A stretch of 64,000 bases of DNA from Hyphomonas sp. (GCF_018402285.1 NZ_JAGYJH010000003.1:1240001-1304000), one strand, 5' to 3'. Numbered from the stretch's first letter, positions 50,780 through 60,813 are shown. The notes: generated by a model from the letters alone, not told the origin. A program made the numbers and translations.

Positions 50780-51379
50780 TTATGCTTCCTTAGCGAGTTC
50801 TGCGGCCTGCTCAACCCAGCCGTCCTTGGCGAAACGGCCAGCGAGGCTGAGTTCTTCTTCGAGCCTTGCGATGTCGTCAGCGGAGAGCGCAGCGATCTGA
50901 GCGAAGGTGGTGATGCCGGCGGCATTCATCTTCTTCTCGAGGGCCGGGCCAATGCCGGTGATTTTCTTGAGGTTGTCACCGCCAGCAGCTGCTTCTTCTT
51001 TGGGCGCAGCGTCAGCCTTGGGAGCCTCTTCCTTCTTTGCAGCGGCTTTCTTGGCCGGAGCCTTGCCGTCGGTGTTGATGGACGTGATCGTCACTTCCAT
51101 CAGGTCCTGACGGTGGCCGATGGTGCGGCGGTAGGTCTGGCGCTGGCGCTTCTTGCGGGTGATCAGCTTGGGGCCGCGCACTTCAGCGGCGACTTCGCCG
51201 GTAACCGTAGCGCCCGCAACCGTGGGCGCGCCCACCGTTACACCGGCGCCTGCGCCAACCATGAGAACGGCGTCAAAAGTGACCGTCTCGCCGGCAGCAG
51301 CGGCCAGACGCTCGATGACGATGGTATCGCCTTCGGCAACCTTATACTGCTTGCCACCTGTTTTAATGACCGCGAACAT
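50780..51379 (-). CDS. rplU: 50S ribosomal protein L21 with C-terminal extension
   Basis: [25 protein letters not shown]...[25 protein letters not shown], then K/A/E-rich linker and [30 protein letters not shown]. Confidence 0.96.
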   Translation of the reverse strand: MFAVIKTGGKQYKVAEGDTIVIERLAAAAGETVTFDAVLMVGAGAGVTVGAPTVAGATVTGEVAAEVRGPKLITRKKRQRQTYRRTIGHRQDLMEVTITSINTDGKAPAKKAAAKKEEAPKADAAPKEEAAAGGDNLKKITGIGPALEKKMNAAGITTFAQIAALSADDIARLEEELSLAGRFAKDGWVEQAAELAKEA

Positions 51380-51658
51380 GGGGCCAATTCCTTCCGGGAT
51401 GGAACTCGTGAAAATGTGTGAGGGCGCCGCACCTGAAAGGCGCCGCGCCCGAAGGTCGGGGGTAAACACCAAAGCGAACCGGCTGTCAAACCCCAACTTC
51501 ACGCCGATTGCCGGAAAATCCGGGGTATCAGCACGATGTTAGGCTTACGGCCGGAATTGGCCGGTTGGAGCAGGGGTATGGGCCCCGGCCACTGGCCGAT
51601 TGAGCGCCCTGGGCCGGGCCCTGCCGCGCGCGCTGCGACCGGCTGACAGGAACGCGGG

Positions 51659-52066
51659 TCAGTCCGCCGATGGCTCCCGCTTCCAGATCCAGATCAGGAG
51701 GAGGAGGCCGGTGATGATGCCGATGGCGAAGCCGGAGAGCATCCAGGGATGGAGGTACCAGCGCTCGCCCCAAGTGAACTCACCGCTCATGATGTTGGCC
51801 CAGCCCCTGAAATGCTGGGTCGAGGCGACCGCCAGGCCGAACACGGCGAGGACGGCGGAAAGGTAGCGCACCAGCCAGTGCGCGGGATTTGGCAGCATGA
51901 GCAATAAACCCAGAAGGCCGATGACTGTGCGCTGGGTCCGGCAGAAGGGGCATTCATAGACGAGGCCAGCCAGGTCGACCGCCCATGTGATGATGGCGAT
52001 GGCAATCGCCACACTGCCGACGATCCTGCGATGGCGCAGCAGCAATTCCGGAAACCTGTCGAACAT
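51659..52066 (-). CDS. membrane protein, possibly disulfide-bond protein B-like
   Basis: 4 TM-like segments; YECPFCRTQRTVIGLLGLLLML resembles DsbB PCxxCxxQR motif. Confidence 0.6.
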   Translation of the reverse strand: MFDRFPELLLRHRRIVGSVAIAIAIITWAVDLAGLVYECPFCRTQRTVIGLLGLLLMLPNPAHWLVRYLSAVLAVFGLAVASTQHFRGWANIMSGEFTWGERWYLHPWMLSGFAIGIITGLLLLIWIWKREPSAD

Positions 52067-52186
52067 GATCTGACCCCTCCCGATTCCATCGGAACCTGAG
52101 CACGCCGCAGGTGCGCCCGCAAGCCCGCCGGCGCCCTGCAGCCCATTGTGAGGCTCTACAGATTTGCAGAAGCGAGCGAGATTTTT

Positions 52187-52213
52187 CGGGAAGAAAGTCT
52201 GGCGGAGGGGGAG
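52187..52213. repeat. 27-bp imperfect direct repeat of tRNA-Ser 3' end (degenerate att-like copy)
   Basis: CGGGAAGAAAGTCTGGCGGAGGGGGAG, 25/27 identical to 53902-53928. Confidence 0.75.
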
Positions 52214-52429
52214 TCCGGCGAATCTAAAGTCAGGTGGTCATAACTATCTGTAAAATATATACTTTTAATCTTATTGTATATCGAGTTGCCTTTATGAGAG
52301 AGGTCGCATGTATTGCCGCGCCTGTGCTCCAAACTGATGGCATACCGGAAGAAGCTGAGCAGGGAAGAGCTATCTGCGAGCAGGGGAGTTAAGAAGCCTT
52401 GCTTCGCGAGCCTCGCAGCAACCGTGTCT

Positions 52430-53377
52430 CTACCCAGCCAGATCCGAAGTTTCAGATGCACGCGCAAGACGCATCATCCCTCGGGAATAGATGGAGCGCG
52501 CCAGCCTGTTCGCACCGAGCGAGACGGCAATGGCACTCGGGAGCACAAAACGCCAATACTCCCGCACAGCTTCACTCGGATCAGCGCGCAAGCGCTGCGC
52601 TATCGCAGGGGCCTCGCGGTAATAGCGGTCAATGTCGGCCTTTCCTCCCGGCTGGCGGCTCAGCCATGCATCGCGAAACCGACGCAAGGTCCTAAGCTCC
52701 CAGCAATCATCTGTGAGGCCAATCACATCACATGCCGCTGTGGTGAGGAAACAGTCGCCCTCGATTGGCGTACAAAGCCCATCGTTGTAGGACTTTAAGA
52801 CCAGATTTCTTTGGCTATCCGCAAAAGTTGTTATAGCAGTATAAGCTGTAGAACCATCATATTCTATTTTTACGATTTTGTTCGGATCTTCTAATCTCAA
52901 GCTCAAATTTCTAAAGGGCAAAGCAAAAGTATTATATTCGAAAAAAGTATCTGCGTAAAATTTCACTTCCCAATGATAATCCAAATTACGCTCTATAGGT
53001 ACTAATTCTCCCGGTATCTCTTGATGATTGATTTCTAGTATAGCTCTGGTCTCGATAGAGGCCTTCAAATCTAACAAATAAGCCTCTCCTCCTACGAGAT
53101 CGCTGCGTCGTTCATCCATGTAAAAAACCAATCTTGGACCGTTTTCATGGGTCGTCACATCTGCGTTGGATGGCGTGCTGTTCGTCGGCAGCAGGATTAC
53201 TCGATGATAGTTTATGAGACCGAGTGATTCCTCAACAAGTTCAGTGATGGTCAACACGTTCTGCGAGAGCTGCCCTTGCTCTCGGCATATCGGCTTTTCT
53301 GGCTGGGCAAGGCCCGCAGATGGGATCAATCCAGCAACGGCAAGCAGCGCGGCAACACGTTTGGATAGTGCTCTCAT
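52430..53377 (-). CDS. secreted protein with CFI-box-like C-terminal region
   Basis: Signal peptide MRALSKRVAALLAVAGLIPSAGLAQ; C-terminal DCFLTTAACDVIG...LRTLRRFRDAWLSRQPGGKADIDRYYREAPAIAQRL; noticeably AT-rich coding sequence. Confidence 0.65.
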   Translation of the reverse strand: MRALSKRVAALLAVAGLIPSAGLAQPEKPICREQGQLSQNVLTITELVEESLGLINYHRVILLPTNSTPSNADVTTHENGPRLVFYMDERRSDLVGGEAYLLDLKASIETRAILEINHQEIPGELVPIERNLDYHWEVKFYADTFFEYNTFALPFRNLSLRLEDPNKIVKIEYDGSTAYTAITTFADSQRNLVLKSYNDGLCTPIEGDCFLTTAACDVIGLTDDCWELRTLRRFRDAWLSRQPGGKADIDRYYREAPAIAQRLRADPSEAVREYWRFVLPSAIAVSLGANRLARSIYSRGMMRLARASETSDLAG

Positions 53378-53547
53378 TCTGGATATCTCCGATATTTGAG
53401 GATCGACTGCGCCGCACTAAACACACGATTTACGACTCAGCTAGGCGTCTCGCAACACTCCAACCAGACGCAGTTATGCCGGTCGGCCTGGGGCGCGGAA
53501 AAAACACCTCCAGGTTCGATTGCCCGAACGGCCGCTTTGACGCCCGA

Positions 53548-53811
53548 TCAGCGCAGTTGGCTGTCCTTGCTGCCGCGCCGATTGATGGCGGAGAATCTCG
53601 GCTGCTTTTCGCGTACTGACTGACAGGCCACGCAGGTCCGCGCGCCGGCCAGCGCCTTACGGCGAGCCAGCGGGATCGTCTCGCCGCATTCCTCGCACTC
53701 TTCGAGCCCAATGCCCGATGGCATGCGTGCTCGCGCGGCCGCCAGCTCATCCCGGACGCTGTCCTCGATCTGATCCTGAACAGCGCCATCGCGCGCCCAT
53801 CCACTTGCCAT
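53548..53811 (-). CDS. DksA/TraR family C4-type zinc finger protein
   Basis: Two CxxC pairs: CEECGETIPLARRKALAGARTCVACQ. Confidence 0.9.
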   Translation of the reverse strand: MASGWARDGAVQDQIEDSVRDELAAARARMPSGIGLEECEECGETIPLARRKALAGARTCVACQSVREKQPRFSAINRRGSKDSQLR

Positions 53812-53901
53812 GTTCCGTTTTCCTGTGCCGGTTTTGTTTTGGCGAAAGGGATATAGAAAAGCGGCGGCTCAGTTTCATGGGACAAAGGCACTGCGCCACG
53901 C

Positions 53902-53928
53902 CGGGAAGGAAGTCTGGCGGAGAGGGAG
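53902..53928. repeat. 27-bp repeat copy overlapping tRNA-Ser 3' end
   Basis: CGGGAAGGAAGTCTGGCGGAGAGGGAG. Confidence 0.75.
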
Positions 53929-54004
53929 GGATTCGAACCCTCGATACCCTTGCGAGTATATCGGTTTTCGAGACCGACGCGATCGACCACTCCGCCACCT
54001 CTCC
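53915..54004 (-). tRNA. tRNA-Ser (anticodon CGA)
   Basis: Reverse complement GGAGAGGTGGCGGAGTGGTCGATCGCGTCGGTCTCGAAAACCGATATACTCGCAAGGGTATCGAGGGTTCGAATCCCTCCCTCTCCGCCA with long variable arm. Confidence 0.97.
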
Positions 54005-54214
54005 GCGCCGGGGTCTTTCAAAGGGGGGTGAACTATCGCGGCCCGGGCAAAAGCGCAAGCGCCGGATTGGGGAATTCGCCCGCCCCGTCGGAGGATTTTG
54101 CAGCAGCCCCCAGAGCGTCGAGCCCTCCCAAATACTTTAGATAAAGCGGGCCTGCGGGATGGATCAGTGAAATTTGAGCGATTGGTTAAGGCTGACCTTA
54201 GCCGAGACTGAGGC

Positions 54215-55477
54215 ATGAGGCAGGATGGACAACCAGGATTGCTTGCCCGGCTCATGAGCGCTGAATTCTTCATCATGTTGCTGAACCCCGGCATCGGGGC
54301 GCTGCTGTCGGCAGCCTTTCTTCTTTTGTGGCTGAGCCAGCGCGGCAAGACCTACATTCTCTATGCCAGCATCGGCTATGGCTTGAACGCGCTGGCCTTT
54401 TTCATTCAGGATGTCGTGTTCCAGTATTTCGCCGCGCCCCTGCCGGGCAGCGCCGAGCGGATCTTCACCAACCTGATCTTCCTGCTCTCCGGCTGGCTGC
54501 TCTCGGCGGCGGTGCTTGGCCGGTACGGGCTGAAGCCGTCCTACCGCTTCCTGGCGGCGGTCACGGTGGCGGGTGTGGGCGGGGTGAGCTGGTATCTTCT
54601 GGCCGATCCGAGCGTCATGGGGCGCGTCCTGGCGATGAACACGGCGCTCGGGGCGATCACGCTGATGATCGTGCTGAAGCTGCGCCCGGTGCGCAGGCGC
54701 CATCTGATCGACCGGCTCCTGTTCGGCATGGCGGTCATCTCGGCGGCCAACTATATTGTCCGCCCGGCCACGATCCTTGCCACTCAGGGAAGCTTTGGCC
54801 CGGCCGCAGAATTTCAGCACTCGCTCTACTGGACGACAGTGCAGTTCACCCAGCCGCTGATCTCCATTGGTCTGGCGCTCAACCTGATGGTTGCTATCGC
54901 CATCGACCTGATCGAGGAGCTGCGCCGCGAAGCGCGTACCGACAAGCTGTCGGGCCTGCTCAATCGCGGCGGATTTGAAGCTGCGGCCAATGCAACGCTC
55001 GGCCGCAAGGGTGTGGACGCAAATCTCCCTGTCTGCCTGATCATCGCCGATCTCGACCATTTCAAGCAAATCAACGACACGTTCGGCCATTCTGTGGGCG
55101 ACGCTGTGATCGGCCTGTTCGGGCGGCACATCGCCGCCATGGCGAGTGAGGACATGGTGGCCGGGCGCATCGGCGGGGAAGAGTTCGCCGTGCTTCTGCC
55201 GGGGCACGAAGTCCAGGCCGCCCGCCTGTTTGCCGAGTCCCTGCGGGCCTGCCCTTGGGACTACTGGTCGGGCATGCTTCCCGACGCACTTTCTCCCGGT
55301 GTCAGCATCGGCGTTTCAGCCGCCCTGCCCGGCGCCAGTCTGCACGACCTTATGAACATGGCTGACGAAGCGCTCTATGACGCCAAGAATGACGGCCGCA
55401 ACCAGGTGTGCCTGTATGGCAGCAAATCGGCAGCCGCCCCGACCGCGACGCTGCACCTGATCAAGGTTCCGCGCTGA
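54215..55477 (+). CDS. GGDEF domain protein (diguanylate cyclase)
   Basis: N-terminal TM segments; DLDHFKQINDTFGHSVGDAVI; GRIGGEEFAVLLPG. Confidence 0.95.
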   Translation: MRQDGQPGLLARLMSAEFFIMLLNPGIGALLSAAFLLLWLSQRGKTYILYASIGYGLNALAFFIQDVVFQYFAAPLPGSAERIFTNLIFLLSGWLLSAAVLGRYGLKPSYRFLAAVTVAGVGGVSWYLLADPSVMGRVLAMNTALGAITLMIVLKLRPVRRRHLIDRLLFGMAVISAANYIVRPATILATQGSFGPAAEFQHSLYWTTVQFTQPLISIGLALNLMVAIAIDLIEELRREARTDKLSGLLNRGGFEAAANATLGRKGVDANLPVCLIIADLDHFKQINDTFGHSVGDAVIGLFGRHIAAMASEDMVAGRIGGEEFAVLLPGHEVQAARLFAESLRACPWDYWSGMLPDALSPGVSIGVSAALPGASLHDLMNMADEALYDAKNDGRNQVCLYGSKSAAAPTATLHLIKVPR

Positions 55478-55482
55478 GGGGA

Positions 55483-55510
55483 AATCCTCCTCCGGTTACG
55501 GAGGAGGATT
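55483..55510. terminator. bidirectional hairpin between convergent genes
   Basis: AATCCTCCTCCG-GTTA-CGGAGGAGGATT, 12-bp perfect stem. Confidence 0.8.
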
Positions 55511-55532
55511 GCAGGCGCGCTATGGAGCCGCT

Positions 55533-57230
55533 TCAGGCGTTTTGTGCCAGCGGGGCAAGGCGGTCGCGCAGGTCGCGCTTCAGGAATTTTCCGCTGGCAT
55601 TGCGAGGCAGGGGTTCGTCCAGGAACCAGATGTAGCGGGGCACCTTGTGCTTGGCCATGATGGTGGCGCAATGGGCGCGCAGGTCTTCCGCGCTGAGCGC
55701 TTCGCCAGGCTTCACCAGGACGGCCACGCCGACTTCCTCGCCGAGGCGCTCGTCCGGCACGCCGAACACACAGCATTCGGCGACGGCATTGTTGCGGTAG
55801 ATCGCCGATTCCACTTCGGCGCAGTAGACGTTCTCGCCGCCGCGCAGGACCATGTCCTTCTTGCGGTCGACAATGAAGATGAAGCCGTCCTGGTCGATGC
55901 GCGCGATGTCGCCGGTGTGCAGCCAGCCATCGGTGATCGAGGCGGCGGTTGCGTCGGGCCGGTTGATATAGCCCTTGATAACGGGGGAGCCTTTGACCCA
56001 GAGCTCGCCGACCTGGCCGGGGGGCACGGTGTTGCCGTCGTCGTCCACGCATTTGGCCTCAAAGCTCGGCATGGCAGGGCCGGCGCTGTCGGGCTTGTCG
56101 ACGAAGAAATCTCCGGACACGGAGGTGATGATTCCGCACGTCTCGGTCATGCCATAGCCAGTTGAGGGGCGCGCGGTGGAGACCTGTTTCTCGATCTTGA
56201 GCACGAGGTCTGGCGGCACCTGCGCCCCGCCGCCAGCCAGCGCCAGAAGGCTGGAGGTGTCGGTCTTCTCAAAATCGGGATGATTGATCAGCTCACGGGC
56301 CATCACGGGCACGCCGCTCATGCTGGTGACGCGCTCCTTCTCGATGATACGCAGTGCTTCGCCTGCTTCCCAGCGAAACATCAGCACCATCTTGCCGCCT
56401 GCCGCCGTGGTGGCATAGGCGCCGCAGTTGTTGGCGGTGACGTGGAAGAGGGGCGTGGTGATGAGCGTGACCGGGATGGGCGGCTCGGCCGGCGGGGCAA
56501 CGCCCGTCGCACGCTCGACGGCGAGGGCCGAGGAGGCCCCGGCAAACAGCATGTTGAAGAGGTTGGCAACACAGCCCCGATGGGTCAGCTGCGCGCCCTT
56601 GGGAAAGCCGGTGGTGCCGGAGGTGTAGAAGATGCAGGCGTCAGAATCAGGGTCGACGGTGACGTCCGGCATAGCGCCGCCATGGGCCGCGACGGTGGAC
56701 CAGTCGACCATGCCAGCGGGCATATCCGGGATACGCACGCCGACGAGTTGCATGCCCGCGGCCATTTCCGGGCGTTCCTGAACGCGGGCGAGGCGCTCGC
56801 CGTCCAGGAAGAGGACTTTCGGGGCGGAGTCAGAGAGGCCATAGGCCATCTCCTCGGCGGTCCACCAGGCGTTCATGCCGACCACCGTGATGCCGACAGA
56901 CAGGCAGGCCCAGTAGATAAGCATCCATTCGGGGAAGTTGCGCATGGCAATGGCCACCCGGTCGCCCGGCTTGACGCCCTGGGCGAGCAGCCAGTTGGCG
57001 GTGGAATTCACGATTTCATGGGCCTGGCCATAGCTGAGGCGCTCGTCATTGTAGACGAGGTAGGGTCGCTCGGCGAATTGCAGGGTCGACTGCCAGACTT
57101 CGCGCACGGTGGGCGGGGCGTTCTTGAAGATGCGCAGGCGGTTTCCCAGCACGTCCGCCTCGACAATCTCGAAGGCGCCGCCCGGTCCGGTCAGCTCATT
57201 ACGTGCCTTCAGCAGCTCGGCATAGTGCAT
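55533..57230 (-). CDS. class I adenylate-forming enzyme / acyl-CoA synthetase
   Basis: Start MHYAELLKARNELTG at 57230; ACIFYTSGTTGFPKGAQLTH, GYGMTETCGII, GWLHTGDIARIDQDGFIFIVDRKKDMVLRGGENVYCAEVE. Confidence 0.95.
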   Translation of the reverse strand: MHYAELLKARNELTGPGGAFEIVEADVLGNRLRIFKNAPPTVREVWQSTLQFAERPYLVYNDERLSYGQAHEIVNSTANWLLAQGVKPGDRVAIAMRNFPEWMLIYWACLSVGITVVGMNAWWTAEEMAYGLSDSAPKVLFLDGERLARVQERPEMAAGMQLVGVRIPDMPAGMVDWSTVAAHGGAMPDVTVDPDSDACIFYTSGTTGFPKGAQLTHRGCVANLFNMLFAGASSALAVERATGVAPPAEPPIPVTLITTPLFHVTANNCGAYATTAAGGKMVLMFRWEAGEALRIIEKERVTSMSGVPVMARELINHPDFEKTDTSSLLALAGGGAQVPPDLVLKIEKQVSTARPSTGYGMTETCGIITSVSGDFFVDKPDSAGPAMPSFEAKCVDDDGNTVPPGQVGELWVKGSPVIKGYINRPDATAASITDGWLHTGDIARIDQDGFIFIVDRKKDMVLRGGENVYCAEVESAIYRNNAVAECCVFGVPDERLGEEVGVAVLVKPGEALSAEDLRAHCATIMAKHKVPRYIWFLDEPLPRNASGKFLKRDLRDRLAPLAQNA

Positions 57231-57422
57231 GGTTTCTCCCCAATCTTCTGTTTGATGATTTTGAGCGATCATACACACTCCGAAAACCGAAGGAACATTG
57301 ACGCGACGGGAGGATATGAGCCTGGCGGGCTTACCCGGCGTTCGGGCTGGACGGGGATGCGCGGCGGGGCTTGGATCAGGGCTGACACAAGCCAAGGCCG
57401 GGCACAGCGGGAGGAAACACAT

Positions 57423-58229
57423 ATGGCAACGGATTATCAGGCGCTGCTCCTGGAGCAGGCGGGCGGCGTGCTGCGCATCACCATGAACCGGCCTGAGGCG
57501 CTCAATGCGCTCAACACCCAGATGGTGCGCGAGCTGCGGGAGGTGTTCCAGGCTCTGTATTATGACCGGTCGGTCCGGGTGGTGATGCTGGAAGGAGCGG
57601 GCCGTGCCTTCTGCGCGGGGCTTGATCTTAAGGAGTCCGCCGGGCGCCAGGAGGGCGGCAAGCGCCGAACGCCCGAGCAGGGACTGGATGGCCAGCGCTC
57701 GATTGCGGAAATCTATGTGGCCATGCGGCGCTGCCCGCAGCCCATCATTTCCATCGTGCAGGGCTCGGCGGCGGGCGGGGGCTTTGCGCTGGCGCTGGCG
57801 TCCGACATCCGGATACTGAGCGAGGACGCGCGGATGAACGCCGCCTTTATCCGCATCGGCCTGTCGGCCTGTGATATGGGTGTATCGTATTTCCTGCCGC
57901 GCATGATCGGCATGTCGCTGGCGAGCGAGTACATGCTGACCGGGCGGTTCATCACCGCAGAGCGCGCCATGCAGATCGGCCTGGCCAACCGGGTCGTGCC
58001 GCATACGGAGCTGCACAAGGAGGCTGATGCCTTTGCCGAAGACATGCTGCACGCCACGCCGCTGGGTCTGCGCCTGACCAAGGACGGGCTCAACCAGGCG
58101 ATTGATGCCGGCGGGCTGGAAGCGGCCATGGCGATCGAGGATCGCAACCAGATACTCACCTCGACAGACCCCAACTTTGCCGAGGGGATTGCTGCCTTCT
58201 TCGAGAAGCGAAAGCCCAATTATTCGTAA
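57423..58229 (+). CDS. enoyl-CoA hydratase/isomerase family protein
   Basis: ITMNRPEALNALNTQM, GAGRAFCAGLDLKE, QGSAAGGGFALALASDIRI. Confidence 0.95.
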   Translation: MATDYQALLLEQAGGVLRITMNRPEALNALNTQMVRELREVFQALYYDRSVRVVMLEGAGRAFCAGLDLKESAGRQEGGKRRTPEQGLDGQRSIAEIYVAMRRCPQPIISIVQGSAAGGGFALALASDIRILSEDARMNAAFIRIGLSACDMGVSYFLPRMIGMSLASEYMLTGRFITAERAMQIGLANRVVPHTELHKEADAFAEDMLHATPLGLRLTKDGLNQAIDAGGLEAAMAIEDRNQILTSTDPNFAEGIAAFFEKRKPNYS

Positions 58230-58368
58230 GGCGCCTGTCTCTGCGGTACCTGTCTCTGCGGCATGGCTTGACCTGCCGCAGGGGCGCTCTGAAAGTCGCG
58301 ACATAAAGACAATAGAGAGTGGGGCGTGGGCCGGCAGGGCGCGCGCCTGTTTGAAACTGGAGGCCTTC

Positions 58369-59493
58369 GTGAACCTGGATTTCTCGGACGAGCAGAAACA
58401 ATTGCGCGAGCAGGTGCGCCGGTTTCTGAGTGAAAACTGCACATCGGAAACGGTCCGCGCCATTCTGGAAGGCCCGGAAAGCTATGACAAGAAGCTCTAT
58501 CAGGGCCTTGCCGAACTCGGCGTGCTCGGCGCGGCGATCCCGGAAGAATATGGCGGGGTTGGCCTGACGCATCTGGAACTTTGCGTGGTGGCGGAGGAAC
58601 TTGGCCGCGTTCTGGCCCCGGTGCCTTTGTCCTCATCGATTTATCTCACGGCTGAATTCCTGATGCTGGCGGGCTCGGAAAGGCAGAAGGAAACCTGGCT
58701 GCCGAAACTCGCCGCCGGGGAAGCCATCGGCGCGTTTGCCTTTGCCGAAGGGCAGGGGCGGATGGCACCCGCCAAGATCAAGGCGGCGGTTTCAGGCGGC
58801 AAGCTCACTGGCACGAAGTTGCCTGTGGCTGACGGCGATGTGGCTGATGTTCTGGTCGTGGCGGCAACCAACGAGAAGGGGCAGGTCTCGCTCTATCTCG
58901 TGGAAGCTGGCGCCAAGGGCGTTTCGCGCGCGGCGCTGGAGTCGATTGATCCCTCCCGCAGCCAGGCGCGCGTCACCTTTGACGGCGCCCCGGCAGAGCT
59001 ACTGGGTACGGACGGCGATGGCTGGCACATTGCCACGCAGGTTCTGGATCGCGCAGCCGTGCTGATGGCGTTCGAGCAGGTTGGCGGGGCGGACCGATCG
59101 CTCGAGATTGCCCGGGATTATGCCCTCGAGCGCATGGCGTTCGGGCGGCCCATCGGGTCGTTCCAGGCGATCAAGCATATGCTGGCAGACATGTATGTCT
59201 CCGCCACGCTTGCCCGGTCCAACTGCTATTACGGCGCCTGGGCGCTGAACTCTGGCGCGGCGGAGTTTCCGGTCGCGGCGGCCACGGCCCGCGTCTCGGC
59301 GACCACCGCCTTCCAGCACTGTGCCAGGAACAACATTCAGGTGCATGGCGGCATGGGTTTCACCTGGGCGTTTGACTGCCATCTTTACTATCGCCGCTCC
59401 AATGCGCTGGCCGTTGCCCTGGGCTCGCTGTCGAGCTGGGAGAGTCAGCTGATCGAGCGCATGAGCGCAGGCAATGCCGAGCAGGCTGCGTAA
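58369..59493 (+). CDS. acyl-CoA dehydrogenase (GTG start)
   Basis: VNLDFSDEQKQLREQVRRFL, IPEEYGGVGLTHLELCVVAEELGRVLAPVP, QVHGGMGFTWAFDCHLYYRRS. Confidence 0.92.
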   Translation: MNLDFSDEQKQLREQVRRFLSENCTSETVRAILEGPESYDKKLYQGLAELGVLGAAIPEEYGGVGLTHLELCVVAEELGRVLAPVPLSSSIYLTAEFLMLAGSERQKETWLPKLAAGEAIGAFAFAEGQGRMAPAKIKAAVSGGKLTGTKLPVADGDVADVLVVAATNEKGQVSLYLVEAGAKGVSRAALESIDPSRSQARVTFDGAPAELLGTDGDGWHIATQVLDRAAVLMAFEQVGGADRSLEIARDYALERMAFGRPIGSFQAIKHMLADMYVSATLARSNCYYGAWALNSGAAEFPVAAATARVSATTAFQHCARNNIQVHGGMGFTWAFDCHLYYRRSNALAVALGSLSSWESQLIERMSAGNAEQAA

Positions 59494-59508
59494 CGGGAGG
59501 AATGAAAC

Positions 59509-60768
59509 ATGGATTTCAAAGACACACCTGAAGAAGCCGCCTTCCGCGCCGAAGTCCGCGCCTGGATCGACGCCAACGCGCCGAGGCATCTGGAAGACGA
59601 ACTGAAACGCGCAAGCTTCGGCTCGAACGGGATCGTCAGTGAAGATCCCATTGCGGCCGGAAAAGCCTGGCAGAAGAAAAAGGCCGAAGCCGGCTGGGCC
59701 TGCCTTCACTGGCCCAGGGAATACGGCGGCGGCGCCCGCACGCCGATCGAGCGCGTGATCTGGGGCCAGGAAGAAGGTCCGTATGGGGCCCTTACCGGCG
59801 TATTCACCATCGGCCATGGCATGTGCGGCCCGACCGTGATGTCTTGGGCCAGCGAAGAACACAAGCGCGCGCTGCTACCCCCGCTGGCCAGCGGCGAAAC
59901 AGTCTGGTGCCAGCTCTTTTCAGAGCCCGCCAGCGGCTCTGACCTTGCCGGTCTGCGCACGCGCGCGGTGAAGGCAGATGACGGCTCGGGCGACTGGATC
60001 ATCAACGGCCAGAAAATCTGGACCAGCGGCGCGCAGTATTCTGACTGGGGCCTCCTGATCACGCGCACCAACCCGGATGTACCCAAGCACAAGGGCCTCA
60101 CCATGTTCTTCCTGGACATGAAGAGCCCCGGCGTTGAAGTGCGCCCGATCAAGCAGGCCAATGGCCAGTCGAGCTTCAACGAAGTCTATTTCACCGATGT
60201 CCGCATCCCGGATTCCCAGCGCCTCGGCGAGGTAGGGCAGGGCTGGGAAGTTTCGCTCACCACACTGATGAACGAGCGCCTCTCCATCGGGTCTGGCATG
60301 TCGACCGGCTTCCCCGAGCTTTTCCGCTTCTGCATGGAAGCGGAGATCGACGGCGAGCCTGCGGTTGCCGACTCTGGCGTGCGCTCCAAGCTTGCCCAGT
60401 TCGCGGTCAAGCAGAGCGGCCTGAAATACACCGGCATGCGCGCCATTTCAGCCCTCTCGAAGGGCGAAACGCCGGGACCTGAAAACTCCATCGGCAAGCT
60501 GGTAGCCGGCGCTGCAATGCAGGAACTTTCGATGTTTGCGCTCGACCTTCAGGGGGAGTCCGGGGTGCTTTGGAATGAGGAAAGCCCCCAGCAGGGCCGT
60601 TTCCAGGCCATGCTGATGCGCTCACCTGCCACCCGTATCGAGGGCGGCTCTGACGAGATCCTGCGCAACATCATCGGCGAGCGGGTGCTCGGCCTGCCGG
60701 GTGATATCCGCGTCGACAAGGATGTGGCGTTCAAGGACATCCCGACGAGCGGACGCAAGAAACACTGA
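59509..60768 (+). CDS. acyl-CoA dehydrogenase
   Basis: MDFKDTPEEAAFRAEVRAWIDANAP, CQLFSEPASGSDLAGLRTRA, IEGGSDEILRNIIGERVLGLP. Confidence 0.94.
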   Translation: MDFKDTPEEAAFRAEVRAWIDANAPRHLEDELKRASFGSNGIVSEDPIAAGKAWQKKKAEAGWACLHWPREYGGGARTPIERVIWGQEEGPYGALTGVFTIGHGMCGPTVMSWASEEHKRALLPPLASGETVWCQLFSEPASGSDLAGLRTRAVKADDGSGDWIINGQKIWTSGAQYSDWGLLITRTNPDVPKHKGLTMFFLDMKSPGVEVRPIKQANGQSSFNEVYFTDVRIPDSQRLGEVGQGWEVSLTTLMNERLSIGSGMSTGFPELFRFCMEAEIDGEPAVADSGVRSKLAQFAVKQSGLKYTGMRAISALSKGETPGPENSIGKLVAGAAMQELSMFALDLQGESGVLWNEESPQQGRFQAMLMRSPATRIEGGSDEILRNIIGERVLGLPGDIRVDKDVAFKDIPTSGRKKH

Positions 60769-60813
60769 TGCGTAGATATGCTATGCCCGGCTGCCCCAAA
60801 GGTGGCCGGGCCC

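Noticed and set aside
56280-57422. N-terminal part of the 649-aa plus-strand ORF 56280-58229
   Set aside because: Antisense to the acyl-CoA synthetase; the hydratase begins at ATG 57423.
57231-58463. N-terminal ~410 aa of the 976-aa minus-strand ORF 55533-58463
   Set aside because: The acyl-CoA synthetase starts at MHYAELLKARN (57230); upstream is antisense to enoyl-CoA hydratase.
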